Shown: one piece after another, positions 52,168 through 60,672 of the stretch
Numbering within the stretch: the stretch's first letter is position 1
Layout of the letters: each line of letters opens with the position of its first letter
Assembly (NCBI GenBank): GCA_015231795.1
Contig: JADGAX010000004.1
Span: forward strand, 152,001-216,000
Length of the DNA: 64,000 bases
Direction: 5' to 3'
Source: Alphaproteobacteria bacterium
Lineage (GTDB): Bacteria > Pseudomonadota > Alphaproteobacteria > Rhodospirillales > WMHbin7
Program-made: the position numbers and the translations under genes
The notes under the pieces: generated by a model
The model's input: only the letters and a program-made list of their open reading frames with translations
Database searches by the model: none
What the model was told of the DNA's origin: nothing

Positions 52168-53511
52168 ATGAATACACCATCCGCCCCTCGTCCCGTTCTT
52201 ATTCCCCCTGAGTTTGATTCCAGCAACCCTTTTGGCGAAGATGTTTTCAGCCGCAAGCAACTTGCGGATCGGTTGACCGGCTATATCGACCGACTGAGGG
52301 ATGGCTGCGTTATCGCCATAGATGCCCCCTGGGGTGAGGGCAAAAGCTGGTTCGGCAGGCGTTGGGCAGAACAGTTGAAAAGCCAAGGCCACAAAGTTGC
52401 CTATATAGACGCCTTCAAGCATGACCATGTTGAAGACCCCTTCGTCATGGTCTGCGCCGAAATCATCAATGCACTTGGATCAAAGAAGGCTGCCAAAGTC
52501 AAAAAATCCGGCCTGAAGGTTGCCAAGGCCCTGGCACCGACGGCACTGAAAATTGGCATCAATGCAGTCGGTCGCCTTGTTGGAACTTCTGATATTTGCG
52601 GCGAGGTTGGCAAAGCCGTTGAGGACGTGAGCGCCAGCGCGGCGGACGCTGCAAAGGACTATTTCTCAAAACGGTTTGAAGATTACGAAGCCGCTAAGAA
52701 GAGTGTTGATGGATTTGCCGAAACGCTCGCCGAAGCAGCAGATGCCGAGGAGAAGCCTATCATCATTTTCATCGACGAGCTTGACCGCTGCCGCCCCGAT
52801 TTCGCCGTCCGCACCATCGAACGTATCAAACATTTCTTCGACGTGCCTAAGGTCATCTTTGTCCTGCTTCTCAATCGCCAGCAATTGGAAGCTGCTGTCT
52901 GTGGTGTTTATGGTGAGAAGACGGATGCCGCAACCTATCTTGGTAAGTTTGTTCACCTATTTCTGCGATTGCCAAAGCGAAACAGCCTTTATCAAACTTC
53001 GCAAAACCACAGCATCCAGTACTGTAGGCATCTCGCACGAATCCTTGGTTTCCAGCCGACTAACGAAGTGAGCAATTTCACAGAAACCTTTGGAACCATA
53101 GCCACCCTTCTCGATTTTTCGTTTCGCCATCTTGAGCGTGGATACACTTTACTTGCCTTGGCTGGTGCAAATGGAGAAGAGATATCATTTTTGGCTTGGC
53201 CTGTTGCCCTTAAGGTTGCAGAGCCGGATATATTTTCAGGAGTTCTTCTTGGCAAGGCGGAGGCTCACAAGCTGGCTGGCGACTTAATTGAAAACAAACT
53301 GACACAGTTGCAGGAAGAAACTACCCAACGCGATTTAAAGATGTTTAGGGACCTTCATCGTGCACATCAAACAGAGAGTTTCAGTCATTTTCCGGAAGAA
53401 ACCACCGAGATTCTTAAATACCTTAACTCGCGTGTTTACCGCTTTAGCTTTAGGGATTTCAGTAAATTTCTCCCATATTGGTGTCAGCGAGTGGATTTTG
53501 ATATCGACTAA
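52168..53511 (+). CDS. KAP-family P-loop NTPase
   Basis: A 447-residue STAND-like KAP NTPase. Walker A is APWGEGKS (53-60) and Walker B IIFIDELDRC (199-208), the KAP signature. The helical stretch at about 115-165, between the two, is moderately hydrophobic but may not span a membrane. The coding sequence is more A+T-rich than its neighbours, especially after 52900, suggesting acquisition. KAP proteins include phage-exclusion factor PifA and are enriched in defence islands. It begins 32 bp after nrdJ and is followed by a MntA/HepT pair. The role here is inferred. Confidence 0.88.
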   Translation: MNTPSAPRPVLIPPEFDSSNPFGEDVFSRKQLADRLTGYIDRLRDGCVIAIDAPWGEGKSWFGRRWAEQLKSQGHKVAYIDAFKHDHVEDPFVMVCAEIINALGSKKAAKVKKSGLKVAKALAPTALKIGINAVGRLVGTSDICGEVGKAVEDVSASAADAAKDYFSKRFEDYEAAKKSVDGFAETLAEAADAEEKPIIIFIDELDRCRPDFAVRTIERIKHFFDVPKVIFVLLLNRQQLEAAVCGVYGEKTDAATYLGKFVHLFLRLPKRNSLYQTSQNHSIQYCRHLARILGFQPTNEVSNFTETFGTIATLLDFSFRHLERGYTLLALAGANGEEISFLAWPVALKVAEPDIFSGVLLGKAEAHKLAGDLIENKLTQLQEETTQRDLKMFRDLHRAHQTESFSHFPEETTEILKYLNSRVYRFSFRDFSKFLPYWCQRVDFDID

Positions 53512-53627
53512 GGCGACCTGCCGCCAATGCTGTACGCTAATACCAACTTCCCATTGTTTCTTCGATTTGCGCCATTCTTCGTCCTGACGTATGATGAGCG
53601 GCAACATACCAATGCGGATTTACGGTC

Positions 53628-53927
53628 ATGCGCCCGTCGATTGCCCTTGCCAGTGATGCCAACCGAAAGGCGCTTGCCAAGCTTTCGGAACGTCACCGGC
53701 TGACCAACATTCGGGTTTTCGGCTCGGTGGCGCGTGGCGAGGACGGAGAAAGTAGCGACCTTGATCTGCTGGTCGATCCTCTGCCCGATCTCACCACCCT
53801 CTTTGACATAGTGGCCCTGAAGTCCGAGGCGGAATCTCTGCTGGGCGTTCCGGTCGATGTACGAACCCTTGAAGACCTTCACGTCAGCATCCGCGCCCGC
53901 GTGCTTGGCGAGGCGAAACCCCTGTGA
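53628..53927 (+). CDS. mntA: MntA-type nucleotidyltransferase antitoxin
   Basis: A 99-residue minimal nucleotidyltransferase. The motif G-S-x10-D-x-D is exact: GSVARGEDGESSDLD at residues 32-46, followed by LLVDPLPD. In characterised MntA/HepT pairs the antitoxin AMPylates and silences the HEPN toxin. It overlaps the next gene by 4 bp. An alternative start was not seen, and the ribosome site is weak. Confidence 0.88.
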   Translation: MRPSIALASDANRKALAKLSERHRLTNIRVFGSVARGEDGESSDLDLLVDPLPDLTTLFDIVALKSEAESLLGVPVDVRTLEDLHVSIRARVLGEAKPL

Positions 53928-54307
53928 CGGCGAACGGCCAGCGGTTTACCCTGAAGGACCTTTTGGGTTTTCTGCTGCAAGCCATTGAGCGCGTTGACGA
54001 GGATACGGATGGACTTTCCAAAACCCAGTTTCTCGCCGATTCCCGCCAAGGGCGACAGATCAGGGACGCAGTGGTTCTTAATCTCGGAACGATGGGGGAA
54101 GCGGCTGACGACATCCGAAAGCAATTTCCCTTGTTTGCTTCGCAGCACCCGGAAATCCCGTTAGGTCAAATCTGGGACATGCGTTGTCATCTGTTCCATG
54201 GCTATCACTCCATCAACTACGACGTCGTCTGGACCACTTGCCGCGCCGCCGTTCCCGATCTTGAGCGTCAAGTTCGTGCGGCGCTGGGCGAGATAGACAA
54301 TGCCTGA
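53924..54307 (+). CDS. hepT: HepT-like HEPN toxin (DUF86)
   Basis: A 127-residue helical protein of the HepT family. The RNase active-site motif R-x4-H-x-Y is intact as RCHLFHGY at residues 87-94. The start is a GTG that overlaps the antitoxin stop (GTGA), so translation is coupled. Segment VLNLGTMGEAADDIRKQFP is typical of the family. Together with MntA it forms a type II/VII toxin-antitoxin module next to a KAP NTPase. Confidence 0.88.
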   Translation: MTANGQRFTLKDLLGFLLQAIERVDEDTDGLSKTQFLADSRQGRQIRDAVVLNLGTMGEAADDIRKQFPLFASQHPEIPLGQIWDMRCHLFHGYHSINYDVVWTTCRAAVPDLERQVRAALGEIDNA

Positions 54308-54322
54308 AGTGGCTTTTCCGGT

Positions 54323-55369
54323 ATGACTCTCCGTTCCGCCTTCAAACTCATCGCCGTCAATCTGGGCCTGCTGCTGGCGGGCGCGGTGGCGGTCGAGCTG
54401 ATTTTCGGCGACTGGTTCGCCGACGGCCTGTCCTCGCTGAATGTCCAGCGCGACTATCAAATCCGCTATTCCGCCCAGGGTCTGTACGAGGGGGCGGGCG
54501 AGATCGTCTATAAGCGCGACCGCTGGGGTTTCAGGGGCGAATACGGGGGCGACCCAGCCCAGATCGAGCTGCTCACCATCGGCGGCAGCACGGCCAACCA
54601 GATTTATCTGCGCGACGATCAAACATGGCAGGCGGTGCTGGGCCAGGCCCTCAATCTGCGCATCGCCTCGGCGGCCATCGACGGCCAAAGCAGCATCGGC
54701 CATCTGGCCGCCTTCGAACGCTGGTTCCCCCAAGTGCCCAACCTGAAACCCAAATGGGTGCTGGCCTATGTGGGGCTGAACGACATTCTGGTCGGCGACA
54801 GCGCCAATGCCGACCGGCTGGAGCATTTCCCTTCGGCTCAGCACCATATCCGGCGCAAGAGCGCCATTTACCGGCTGGTTCAAACCGTCAAAGGCGTGCT
54901 GGCCGCCAACAAGGGGCGCATGGTTCACCGCAGGGTCGATTTCGAGACTGCCCGCTGGACAAACATTCCGACGCGCCAAGACTGGCCCCAGGCCCGCGCC
55001 CAGGCGTTGGAAGCCTATAAGGGCCGCATCCGCGCCCTGCTGGTCCATATCCGCGCCTTGGGGGCAACGCCCATTCTGGTCACGCAACGCCATGGCGATT
55101 GGCGCCAGCTTCCCAATGGCGCGGTCGAGGGCGTCGTCGAGGACAAAGCCGTCACCAACGGCGTCGATCATCACATTCTCATGAACCTTTACAACCAGGC
55201 CACGCTGGATGTTTGCCGGGTGGAAGGGGCAATCTGCCTTGATCTTGCCAGCGAGCTTGTATTCGAGGCGGGCGACTTCTACGATCTGGTCCACAACACG
55301 CCCCCGGGTGCGGCCAGGATCGGCCATTGGCTGGCGGACAAATTGAAGGACATCGTCGCAAAACCATGA
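54323..55369 (+). CDS. Exported or membrane-anchored SGNH-hydrolase-like protein
   Basis: A 348-residue protein with an N-terminal hydrophobic anchor (FKLIAVNLGLLLAGAVAVELIFG) and SGNH blocks: block I IGGST with Ser at 89, block II Gly in AIDGQSS, block III GLND with Asn near 153, and block V D-x-x-H as DLVH near 317. GDSL/SGNH enzymes are esterases or O-deacetylases of envelope polysaccharides. The substrate is unknown. Its stop overlaps the next gene by 4 bp. Confidence 0.82.
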   Translation: MTLRSAFKLIAVNLGLLLAGAVAVELIFGDWFADGLSSLNVQRDYQIRYSAQGLYEGAGEIVYKRDRWGFRGEYGGDPAQIELLTIGGSTANQIYLRDDQTWQAVLGQALNLRIASAAIDGQSSIGHLAAFERWFPQVPNLKPKWVLAYVGLNDILVGDSANADRLEHFPSAQHHIRRKSAIYRLVQTVKGVLAANKGRMVHRRVDFETARWTNIPTRQDWPQARAQALEAYKGRIRALLVHIRALGATPILVTQRHGDWRQLPNGAVEGVVEDKAVTNGVDHHILMNLYNQATLDVCRVEGAICLDLASELVFEAGDFYDLVHNTPPGAARIGHWLADKLKDIVAKP

Positions 55370-55827
55370 GCGCCGTCGAAGACAAACTGGCCCAACAAGG
55401 CATTGCCCTGCCCCAGGCCGCGGCCCCGGTGGCCAATTACGTGCCCTTCGCGCTGTCGGGAAACCTGCTGTTCATGGCCGGGCAATTGCCGCTGAAGGAT
55501 GGCAAGTTGCTGGCCGTGGGCAAGCTGGGCGCCGAAGTCGGGCTGGAAGACGGCCAGCTTGCCGCCCGCCAATGCGCCATCAATCTGCTGGCCCAGGCCA
55601 AGGCGGCGCTGGGTGACCTTAGCCGCGTCAAACGCGTTGTGCGGCTGGGCGTTTTCGTGGCGACCACAGCACAATTCACCGACCATCCGAAGGTGGCCAA
55701 CGGCGCTTCCGACATCATGGCCCTGGCCTTCGGCGATGCTGGCAAGCATGTCCGCACCACGGTCGGCTGCCCATCGCTGCCGCTTGACGCCGCCGTTGAA
55801 GCCGACGCAATCTTCGAATTCGAATGA
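55366..55827 (+). CDS. RidA/YjgF family protein
   Basis: A 153-residue member of the RidA-like family (YjgF/YER057c/UK114), which hydrolyses reactive enamine/imine intermediates. The segment FALSGNLLFMAGQLPLKDGKLLAVGKLG and later HVRTTVGCPSLPLDAAVEADAIFEFE match the subfamily, with the Arg of HVRTTVG in the position of the RidA catalytic arginine. It is coupled to the SGNH gene by ATGA and leads into the SH3 lipoprotein. Its substrate was not deduced. Confidence 0.9.
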   Translation: MSAVEDKLAQQGIALPQAAAPVANYVPFALSGNLLFMAGQLPLKDGKLLAVGKLGAEVGLEDGQLAARQCAINLLAQAKAALGDLSRVKRVVRLGVFVATTAQFTDHPKVANGASDIMALAFGDAGKHVRTTVGCPSLPLDAAVEADAIFEFE

Positions 55828-55841
55828 GGGGGAAACCGAAC

Positions 55842-56357
55842 ATGCGCCTAGTCGCGACCGCTATCATGATGCTGGGCCTTGCCGCCTGCGCCCAGACGCC
55901 GCCAGCCGTGGAAAGAGCGCCCGAGAACCTGATGGCCGTGCTTTCCGCCACCACCACGGCCCGCGTCGCCCCCGACAGCAAATCGGCCAAGGTGATGGTG
56001 CTGCCCGCAAACACCTTGATCGCCATCGAGGACGGGGCCGACGGCTGGTATCTGGCGGGCCTTGAGGCCTACGGAGATTTCGGCAAAGGCTGGCTCTACC
56101 ACGATTTCCTGACCATCGACCCGCCCCGCAAGAAGGATGGCGGCACTTGGTCCCTGCCCGCCATCATGAGAAACGATGCGCTGCTGCGCGACGGCCCCGG
56201 CACCTGGGCGGGCAAGCTGGACAGTTTGAAGGCTGGCACAAGGGTGCGCGTGGTCGAGCGCCAATTGGACTGGTATCGCATCGATGAACCCAAGGCGGGC
56301 TGGATCAAGCACGACACCGCCTATATCGATGTCCGCACCTATCTGAACGCTAGGTGA
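55842..56357 (+). CDS. Lipoprotein with two SH3-like domains
   Basis: A 171-residue lipoprotein with a lipobox ending LAAC near residue 15. Two bacterial SH3-like units follow: TTTARVAPDSKSAKVMVLPANTLIAIEDGADGWYLAGL.. WLYHDFL and AIMRNDALLRDGPGTWAGKLDSLKAGTRVRVVERQLDWYRIDEP.. WIKHDTAYID. SH3b domains usually bind peptidoglycan or ligand peptides. GAGGGGG is 10 bp before the ATG at 55842; an upstream ATG at 55824 is less likely. It is the third gene of the SGNH-RidA-SH3 group. Confidence 0.8.
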   Translation: MRLVATAIMMLGLAACAQTPPAVERAPENLMAVLSATTTARVAPDSKSAKVMVLPANTLIAIEDGADGWYLAGLEAYGDFGKGWLYHDFLTIDPPRKKDGGTWSLPAIMRNDALLRDGPGTWAGKLDSLKAGTRVRVVERQLDWYRIDEPKAGWIKHDTAYIDVRTYLNAR

Positions 56358-56360
56358 TTT

Positions 56361-56768
56361 TTATTCCGGCGGCACGGGCCGGGGCCTGCGGTTTTCGTCG
56401 ATGGCGACATAGGTGTAAACGCCTTCGGTGACCTTCACCACCTCGTCGCTGTTGAAGCGGCGCACCCAGGCTTCGACCCGCACCGCGATCGAGGTGCGCC
56501 CCACCTTCAAGATGTCGCAATAGCAGGTCAGCTGATCGCCCACGAAAACCGGCTGGTGAAAGGTCATGGAATCGACAGCCACCGTGGAGACCGTGCCCCT
56601 GGCCCGGCGATTGGCGCAAGTGCCGCCCGCCAAATCCATCTGGCTCATCAGCCAGCCGCCGAAAATCTGGCCGTGCGGATTGGTGTCGGCGGGCATGGCG
56701 ATGGCCCGCATCCAGATGTCGCAACGCGGCATGCCGCAGTGAAGATCGCCAGGATTCCGGTCGCTCAT
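56361..56768 (-). CDS. yciA: Acyl-CoA thioesterase, YciA family
   Basis: A 135-residue hotdog-fold thioesterase that hydrolyses acyl-CoA. The YciA motifs are clear: RAIAMPADTNPHGQIFGGWLMSQMDLAGG with the catalytic Asp/Asn region, then VDSMTFHQPVFVGDQLTCYCDILKVGRTSIAVRVE. The ATG at 56768 is preferred. It is convergent with the SH3 lipoprotein, 3 bp apart. Confidence 0.92.
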   Translation of the reverse strand: MSDRNPGDLHCGMPRCDIWMRAIAMPADTNPHGQIFGGWLMSQMDLAGGTCANRRARGTVSTVAVDSMTFHQPVFVGDQLTCYCDILKVGRTSIAVRVEAWVRRFNSDEVVKVTEGVYTYVAIDENRRPRPVPPE

Positions 56769-56875
56769 CGACTTACCCACAAAAAGTTGTTGGCCCACAA
56801 GATGTTGTTAGTATTTTCAAGGCTACCACGAGATATCCTTGAAGTGCTATCGCTTGATTTCTATAATCCGCCGCC

Positions 56876-58864
56876 ATGTCTGATCTATTCCAAAATCTAG
56901 CCCCCAAGGGCAGCGCCTACACCGCCAAGGATATCGAGGTTTTGGAGGGGTTGGAACCCGTCCGGCGCCGTCCTGGCATGTATATCGGCGGCACCGACGA
57001 GCGCGCTCTTCACCATCTGGTCGCCGAAGTGCTGGACAACGCCATGGACGAGGCCCTAGCGGGCCACGCCACCTGGATCGATCTGGTGCTGGAAGCCGAC
57101 GGATTCGTCACCGTGCGCGACAACGGGCGCGGCATTCCCATCGATCCGCATCCCAAATTTCCCAAACAATCGGCGCTGGAAGTGATTCTGACCACGCTGC
57201 ATTCGGGCGGCAAATTCGGCAGTGACGCCTATAAAGTGTCGGGCGGCTTGCATGGCGTGGGCGTATCGGTGGTCAACGCCCTGTCCGATTCGCTGGTCGT
57301 CGAAGTGGCCAGGGACAAGAAGCTTTACCGCCAAGCCTTTGCGCGCGGCAAAAGCCAAGGCAAGCTGGAATCCCTGGGTCCCGTCAACAACCGGCGCGGC
57401 ACGCAAGTGCGCTTCCATCCCGATCCCGAAATCTTCGGAAGCCGGGCGATTTTCAAGCCCGCCACCATGTACCGCATGGCGCGCTCGAAGGCCTATCTGT
57501 TTCGCGGCATCGAAATCCGCTGGTCTTGCGACCCCGCCCTGATCCGCGATGGCGAAAGCACGCCTGCCAAGGACACACTGCATTTCCCCGGCGGCTTAAG
57601 CGATTTCCTGTCGGCGGCGCTGGCGGGCAGAGCGCTGGTGGTGCCCGCCATCTTCGCGGGCCAAGCCCCCTTGGCCGACGACATGGGGCAGGTGGAATGG
57701 GCCGTCGCCTGGCCCGCCGATGAAGAGAATTTCCTGAATTCCTACTGCAACACGGTGCCGACGCCCGAAGGCGGCACGCATGAGCAGGGATTGCGCTCGG
57801 CCCTGGGGCGCAGCTTGCGCGCCTATGGCGAGATGGTGGGCAACAAGAAAGCCTCGCAGATCACCGCCGACGACGTGATCGGCGGCGCCGCCGCCGTGCT
57901 GTCGCTGTTCATCCGCGATCCGCAATTCCAGGGCCAGACCAAGGAAAAGCTGGCCACCGCCGAGGCGACGCGTCTGGTAGAGACCGCCATCAAGGACCAT
58001 TTCGACCACTGGCTGACCTCGGACCCGCAGGCCGCCCGCCTGCTTTTGGAAAAATGCATCGAAAAGGCCGAGGATCGCGCCCGCAAGAAGCAGGCCAAGG
58101 AAACCAAGCGCCAGTCGGCAACCAGGCGCTTGCGCCTGCCCGGCAAGTTGGCCGATTGCACGCGCACTACGGCGGGCGGCACCGAACTGTTCCTGGTCGA
58201 GGGCGATTCGGCAGGCGGCTCGGCCAAGCAGGCCCGCGAGCGCGAAACCCAGGCCGTGCTGCCCTTGCGCGGCAAGATCTTGAACGTCGCCAGCGCCACG
58301 GCTGAAAAGCTGCACGGCAATCAGGAACTGAAGGATCTGATCGAGGCGCTGGGCTGCGGCACGCGCGCCAATTACGACGACGAGAAGTTGCGCTACGAGA
58401 AAGTCGTCATCATGACCGACGCCGATGTCGACGGCGCGCATATCGCCTCGCTGCTCATGACCTTCTTCTATCAGGAAATGCCCAAGCTGATCGAGAACGG
58501 GCATCTGTATCTGGCCTTGCCGCCGCTTTATCGTTTGATGGCGGGCAAACTAAGCGCCTATGCCCGCGACGACGCCCACAAGGAAGAACTGCTGGCCAAG
58601 GAATTCAAGGGCAAGGGCAAGGTCGAGATCAGCCGCTTCAAGGGCCTGGGCGAAATGCCGCCCATGCAGTTGAAGGAAACCACCATGAACCGCAAGGGCC
58701 GCACGCTGTTGCGCGTGCGCTTGGCGCATGGACGCAACGAGGAAGATATCGAGGAAGCCAAGGAAGTGGCGCGCATGGTCGACACTTTGATGGGCAAGCG
58801 CCCGGAGCTGCGCTTCCAGTTCATCCAGGAACGCGCCAAATTCGTGCAGGAACTGGATGTTTAG
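56876..58864 (+). CDS. parE: DNA topoisomerase IV subunit B
   Basis: A 662-residue topoisomerase subunit separating replicated chromosomes. The GHKL ATPase domain shows EVLEGLEPVRRRPGMYIGGTDERALHHLVAEVLDNAMDEA and GGKFGSDAYKVSGGLHGVGVSVVNALS. The TOPRIM region has LVEGDSAGGSAKQARERETQAVLPLRGKILNV and IMTDADVDGAHI. The length (about 660, versus about 800 for GyrB) and FDHWLTSDPQAARLL favour ParE over GyrB. Confidence 0.92.
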   Translation: MSDLFQNLAPKGSAYTAKDIEVLEGLEPVRRRPGMYIGGTDERALHHLVAEVLDNAMDEALAGHATWIDLVLEADGFVTVRDNGRGIPIDPHPKFPKQSALEVILTTLHSGGKFGSDAYKVSGGLHGVGVSVVNALSDSLVVEVARDKKLYRQAFARGKSQGKLESLGPVNNRRGTQVRFHPDPEIFGSRAIFKPATMYRMARSKAYLFRGIEIRWSCDPALIRDGESTPAKDTLHFPGGLSDFLSAALAGRALVVPAIFAGQAPLADDMGQVEWAVAWPADEENFLNSYCNTVPTPEGGTHEQGLRSALGRSLRAYGEMVGNKKASQITADDVIGGAAAVLSLFIRDPQFQGQTKEKLATAEATRLVETAIKDHFDHWLTSDPQAARLLLEKCIEKAEDRARKKQAKETKRQSATRRLRLPGKLADCTRTTAGGTELFLVEGDSAGGSAKQARERETQAVLPLRGKILNVASATAEKLHGNQELKDLIEALGCGTRANYDDEKLRYEKVVIMTDADVDGAHIASLLMTFFYQEMPKLIENGHLYLALPPLYRLMAGKLSAYARDDAHKEELLAKEFKGKGKVEISRFKGLGEMPPMQLKETTMNRKGRTLLRVRLAHGRNEEDIEEAKEVARMVDTLMGKRPELRFQFIQERAKFVQELDV

Positions 58865-58915
58865 GGTCCTGCTGAGATTTTAGTTGGGTCCGTCCCCAAT
58901 GCCGGGGTTTGCCCC

Positions 58916-58932
58916 ATACCAAAATTTGGTAT
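58916..58932. promoter_or_regulatory. 17-bp palindromic operator of the parDE toxin-antitoxin operon
   Basis: ATACCAAA-A-TTTGGTAT is a perfect inverted repeat centred about 37 bp ahead of the parD start. A TATATT -10-like sequence overlaps its right edge. ParD-family antitoxins bind such repeats with ParE to repress their own operon. Confidence 0.7.
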
Positions 58933-58960
58933 ATATTGGCATCGATTACGGAGGTGCCAG

Positions 58961-59206
58961 ATGGCGCGCAACACGTCGGTCTCGCTTGGCGAGCATTTCG
59001 CAGACTTCATTGACGCCCAGGTTCAGACCGGTCGCTACGGCTCGGCCAGTGACGTTGTGCGAGCGGGCCTGCGGCTTTTGGAAGAGCACGAGGCCAAAGT
59101 AAGAGCGCTTCGCGAGGCGCTTATCGCCGGAGAGGAGTCCGGCCCACTGGCGCCGTTCGACAACAAGGCGTTCCTAAAGCGCATGCGGACTAGGCATGCC
59201 CGGTAG
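58961..59206 (+). CDS. parD: ParD-family antitoxin
   Basis: An 81-residue ribbon-helix-helix antitoxin. The N-terminus [50 protein letters not shown] is a classic ParD/CopG-type DNA-binding fold. The C-terminal half (about 50-81) wraps the toxin. It ends 11 bp inside the parE toxin gene. A GGAGGTG ribosome site precedes it, and a palindromic operator lies upstream. Confidence 0.93.
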   Translation: MARNTSVSLGEHFADFIDAQVQTGRYGSASDVVRAGLRLLEEHEAKVRALREALIAGEESGPLAPFDNKAFLKRMRTRHAR

Positions 59207-59495
59207 CCGCCACGCTTATCAGCTTTCCCCACGAGCGGTCACCGACCTCGAAGACATCTGGCTCTATACGTTCAAGAACTGGTCGCTAGAGCAGGCGGAT
59301 GGCTATCACAACGCCATCGTCGATGCAGTCGAGGGACTGGCGGCGGGCAGAAAGTCCGGTCGTCCGGTCGATATCCGCGAGGGTTATTTCAAATATCCGG
59401 TCGGCTCCCATCTGGTGTTCTACCGCTTTACCGAATCTGGCCTTGCCATCGTCCGCGTCCTGCACCAAAGCATGGATGTGGGGCGGCACCTATAG
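59196..59495 (+). CDS. parE: ParE/RelE-family toxin
   Basis: A 99-residue type II toxin of the ParE branch. [70 protein letters not shown] is the family signature. ParE toxins poison DNA gyrase, and this one shares its name only by chance with the neighbouring topoisomerase IV gene. Its end abuts bluB, with a 6-bp convergent overlap. Confidence 0.92.
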   Translation: MPGSRHAYQLSPRAVTDLEDIWLYTFKNWSLEQADGYHNAIVDAVEGLAAGRKSGRPVDIREGYFKYPVGSHLVFYRFTESGLAIVRVLHQSMDVGRHL

Positions 59496-60203
59496 GTGAC
59501 CGTCTATTTTCCCTTCCAGTTGGCCTTTCAGCCAAGCGGGTGCCTCATTCCCCCAGCGGTCCTGATGCACCAATGTTTCCAGCGGCAAGCGTTGGCGCCA
59601 GCCCGCCAGTTCCAGCTCGGGCTTGTCCAGAAAATGGGTGACATAGCCGATGCATAGATAGGCGACGGGCACGACGCGCTCGGGGATTCCCAGCGTTTCC
59701 TTCAACGCCTTGGGGTCCATGATCGACACCCAGCCCACGCCCAGCCCCTCGGCCCTGGCGGCCAGCCACAGATTCATCACGGCGCAGACCGTGCTGTATT
59801 CGTCCATCTCGGGAATATGGGTGCGCCCGATCACCACCTTGCCGGCACGGTCGGGATCGCAGGTGACGCACAAATTGACGGGGGATTCCAGAATCCCTTC
59901 CAGCTTCAGGCGGGCATAGGCCGCCCCCTTTTCGTCTTCGAACATGGACCTCGCCTCGGCGTTGGCCTTGTCGAACAGGCCCTTCACCCGAGCGCGAAGA
60001 GCCGTATCTTGGACCAGCAGAAAACTCCAAGGCTGCATAAATCCCACCGAAGGCGCATGATGCGCCGCCATCAAAAGGCGGGCCAATACGTCGTTGGGCA
60101 CCGGATCGGGCTTGAACTGGGCGCGCACGTCGCGCCTGGAAAAGATGGCGCGGTACAACCCCTTGCGGGCGTCGTCGTCGAAGGCATAAGAGGCGTCGGT
60201 CAT
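59490..60203 (-). CDS. bluB: 5,6-Dimethylbenzimidazole synthase BluB
   Basis: A 237-residue flavin-cannibalising enzyme that converts FMNH2 to 5,6-dimethylbenzimidazole, the lower ligand of vitamin B12. The nitroreductase-like core carries RAIFSRRDVRAQFKPDPVP, LLMAAHHAPSVGFMQPWSFLLVQD and RAEGLGVGWVSIMDPKALKETLGIPE, which are BluB features. The start is uncertain; ATGs at 60203 and 60215 are both plausible. No cobalamin riboswitch was seen ahead of it. It supports a B12-prototrophic lifestyle that would feed NrdJ. Confidence 0.92.
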   Translation of the reverse strand: MTDASYAFDDDARKGLYRAIFSRRDVRAQFKPDPVPNDVLARLLMAAHHAPSVGFMQPWSFLLVQDTALRARVKGLFDKANAEARSMFEDEKGAAYARLKLEGILESPVNLCVTCDPDRAGKVVIGRTHIPEMDEYSTVCAVMNLWLAARAEGLGVGWVSIMDPKALKETLGIPERVVPVAYLCIGYVTHFLDKPELELAGWRQRLPLETLVHQDRWGNEAPAWLKGQLEGKIDGHL

Positions 60204-60437
60204 GGCGCGGATCATACTCCGATCGCGACGCTTGGGGAGACGATTTATGCCTAGCGGCAAGTCCTGCCCGCCCCCTCTTGGCGGTTTACCGAGCGGACAA
60301 GACCCAACCGCTTGATCTTATGCCCTTCGCCACCGCGACAAGGCTGGCACGCCCGATGCACCGTCCGATTCCCGAAGGCCTGGATAGGCGCCTTTTCCCC
60401 GAAAAACCGTCCAGGACCGGCAAGACAGGAGGCGGCC

Positions 60438-60638
60438 ATGGGCTATCCGTTATTCGATTCCGAGTTCACGAACTGGCAAGGCGACCTCGAGACTAGGCTG
60501 AAAGAAGGCTTTGGCCGCTCGATCCGCGATTTGGGCGTTGAAGGAAAGACGCTCCTGGATCACTATTACGCCGGAGTTTCGGTCTTCGGCATGCTGGATG
60601 AAATTATCCGCCAGCACAGGCCGTTGCGTTTCGGGTGA
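60438..60638 (+). CDS. Small hypothetical protein (66 aa)
   Basis: A 66-residue cytoplasmic protein (start MGYPLFDSEFTNWQGDLE) with a strong AGGAGG at 60428-60433. It is charged and likely helical, with a D-x-L-E-T-R-L-K-E-G segment and no signal peptide. It lies 34 bp ahead of the next gene on the same strand, so the two may be co-transcribed. No family is recognised. Confidence 0.6.
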   Translation: MGYPLFDSEFTNWQGDLETRLKEGFGRSIRDLGVEGKTLLDHYYAGVSVFGMLDEIIRQHRPLRFG

Positions 60639-60672
60639 TTTGGTCGGGTCCGATCATCCAAGGGGGAAGAAC

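Noticed and set aside
58894-58915. Short GC-rich hairpins after the topoisomerase gene
   Set aside because: CCCC/GGGG pairs form alternative small stems, but there is no U-run, so a terminator is not supported.
60204-60437. Possible cobalamin riboswitch ahead of bluB
   Set aside because: A GGGAAT...GGTGC stretch is reminiscent of one, but the B12 box and the CCCGCAACTG core are missing.
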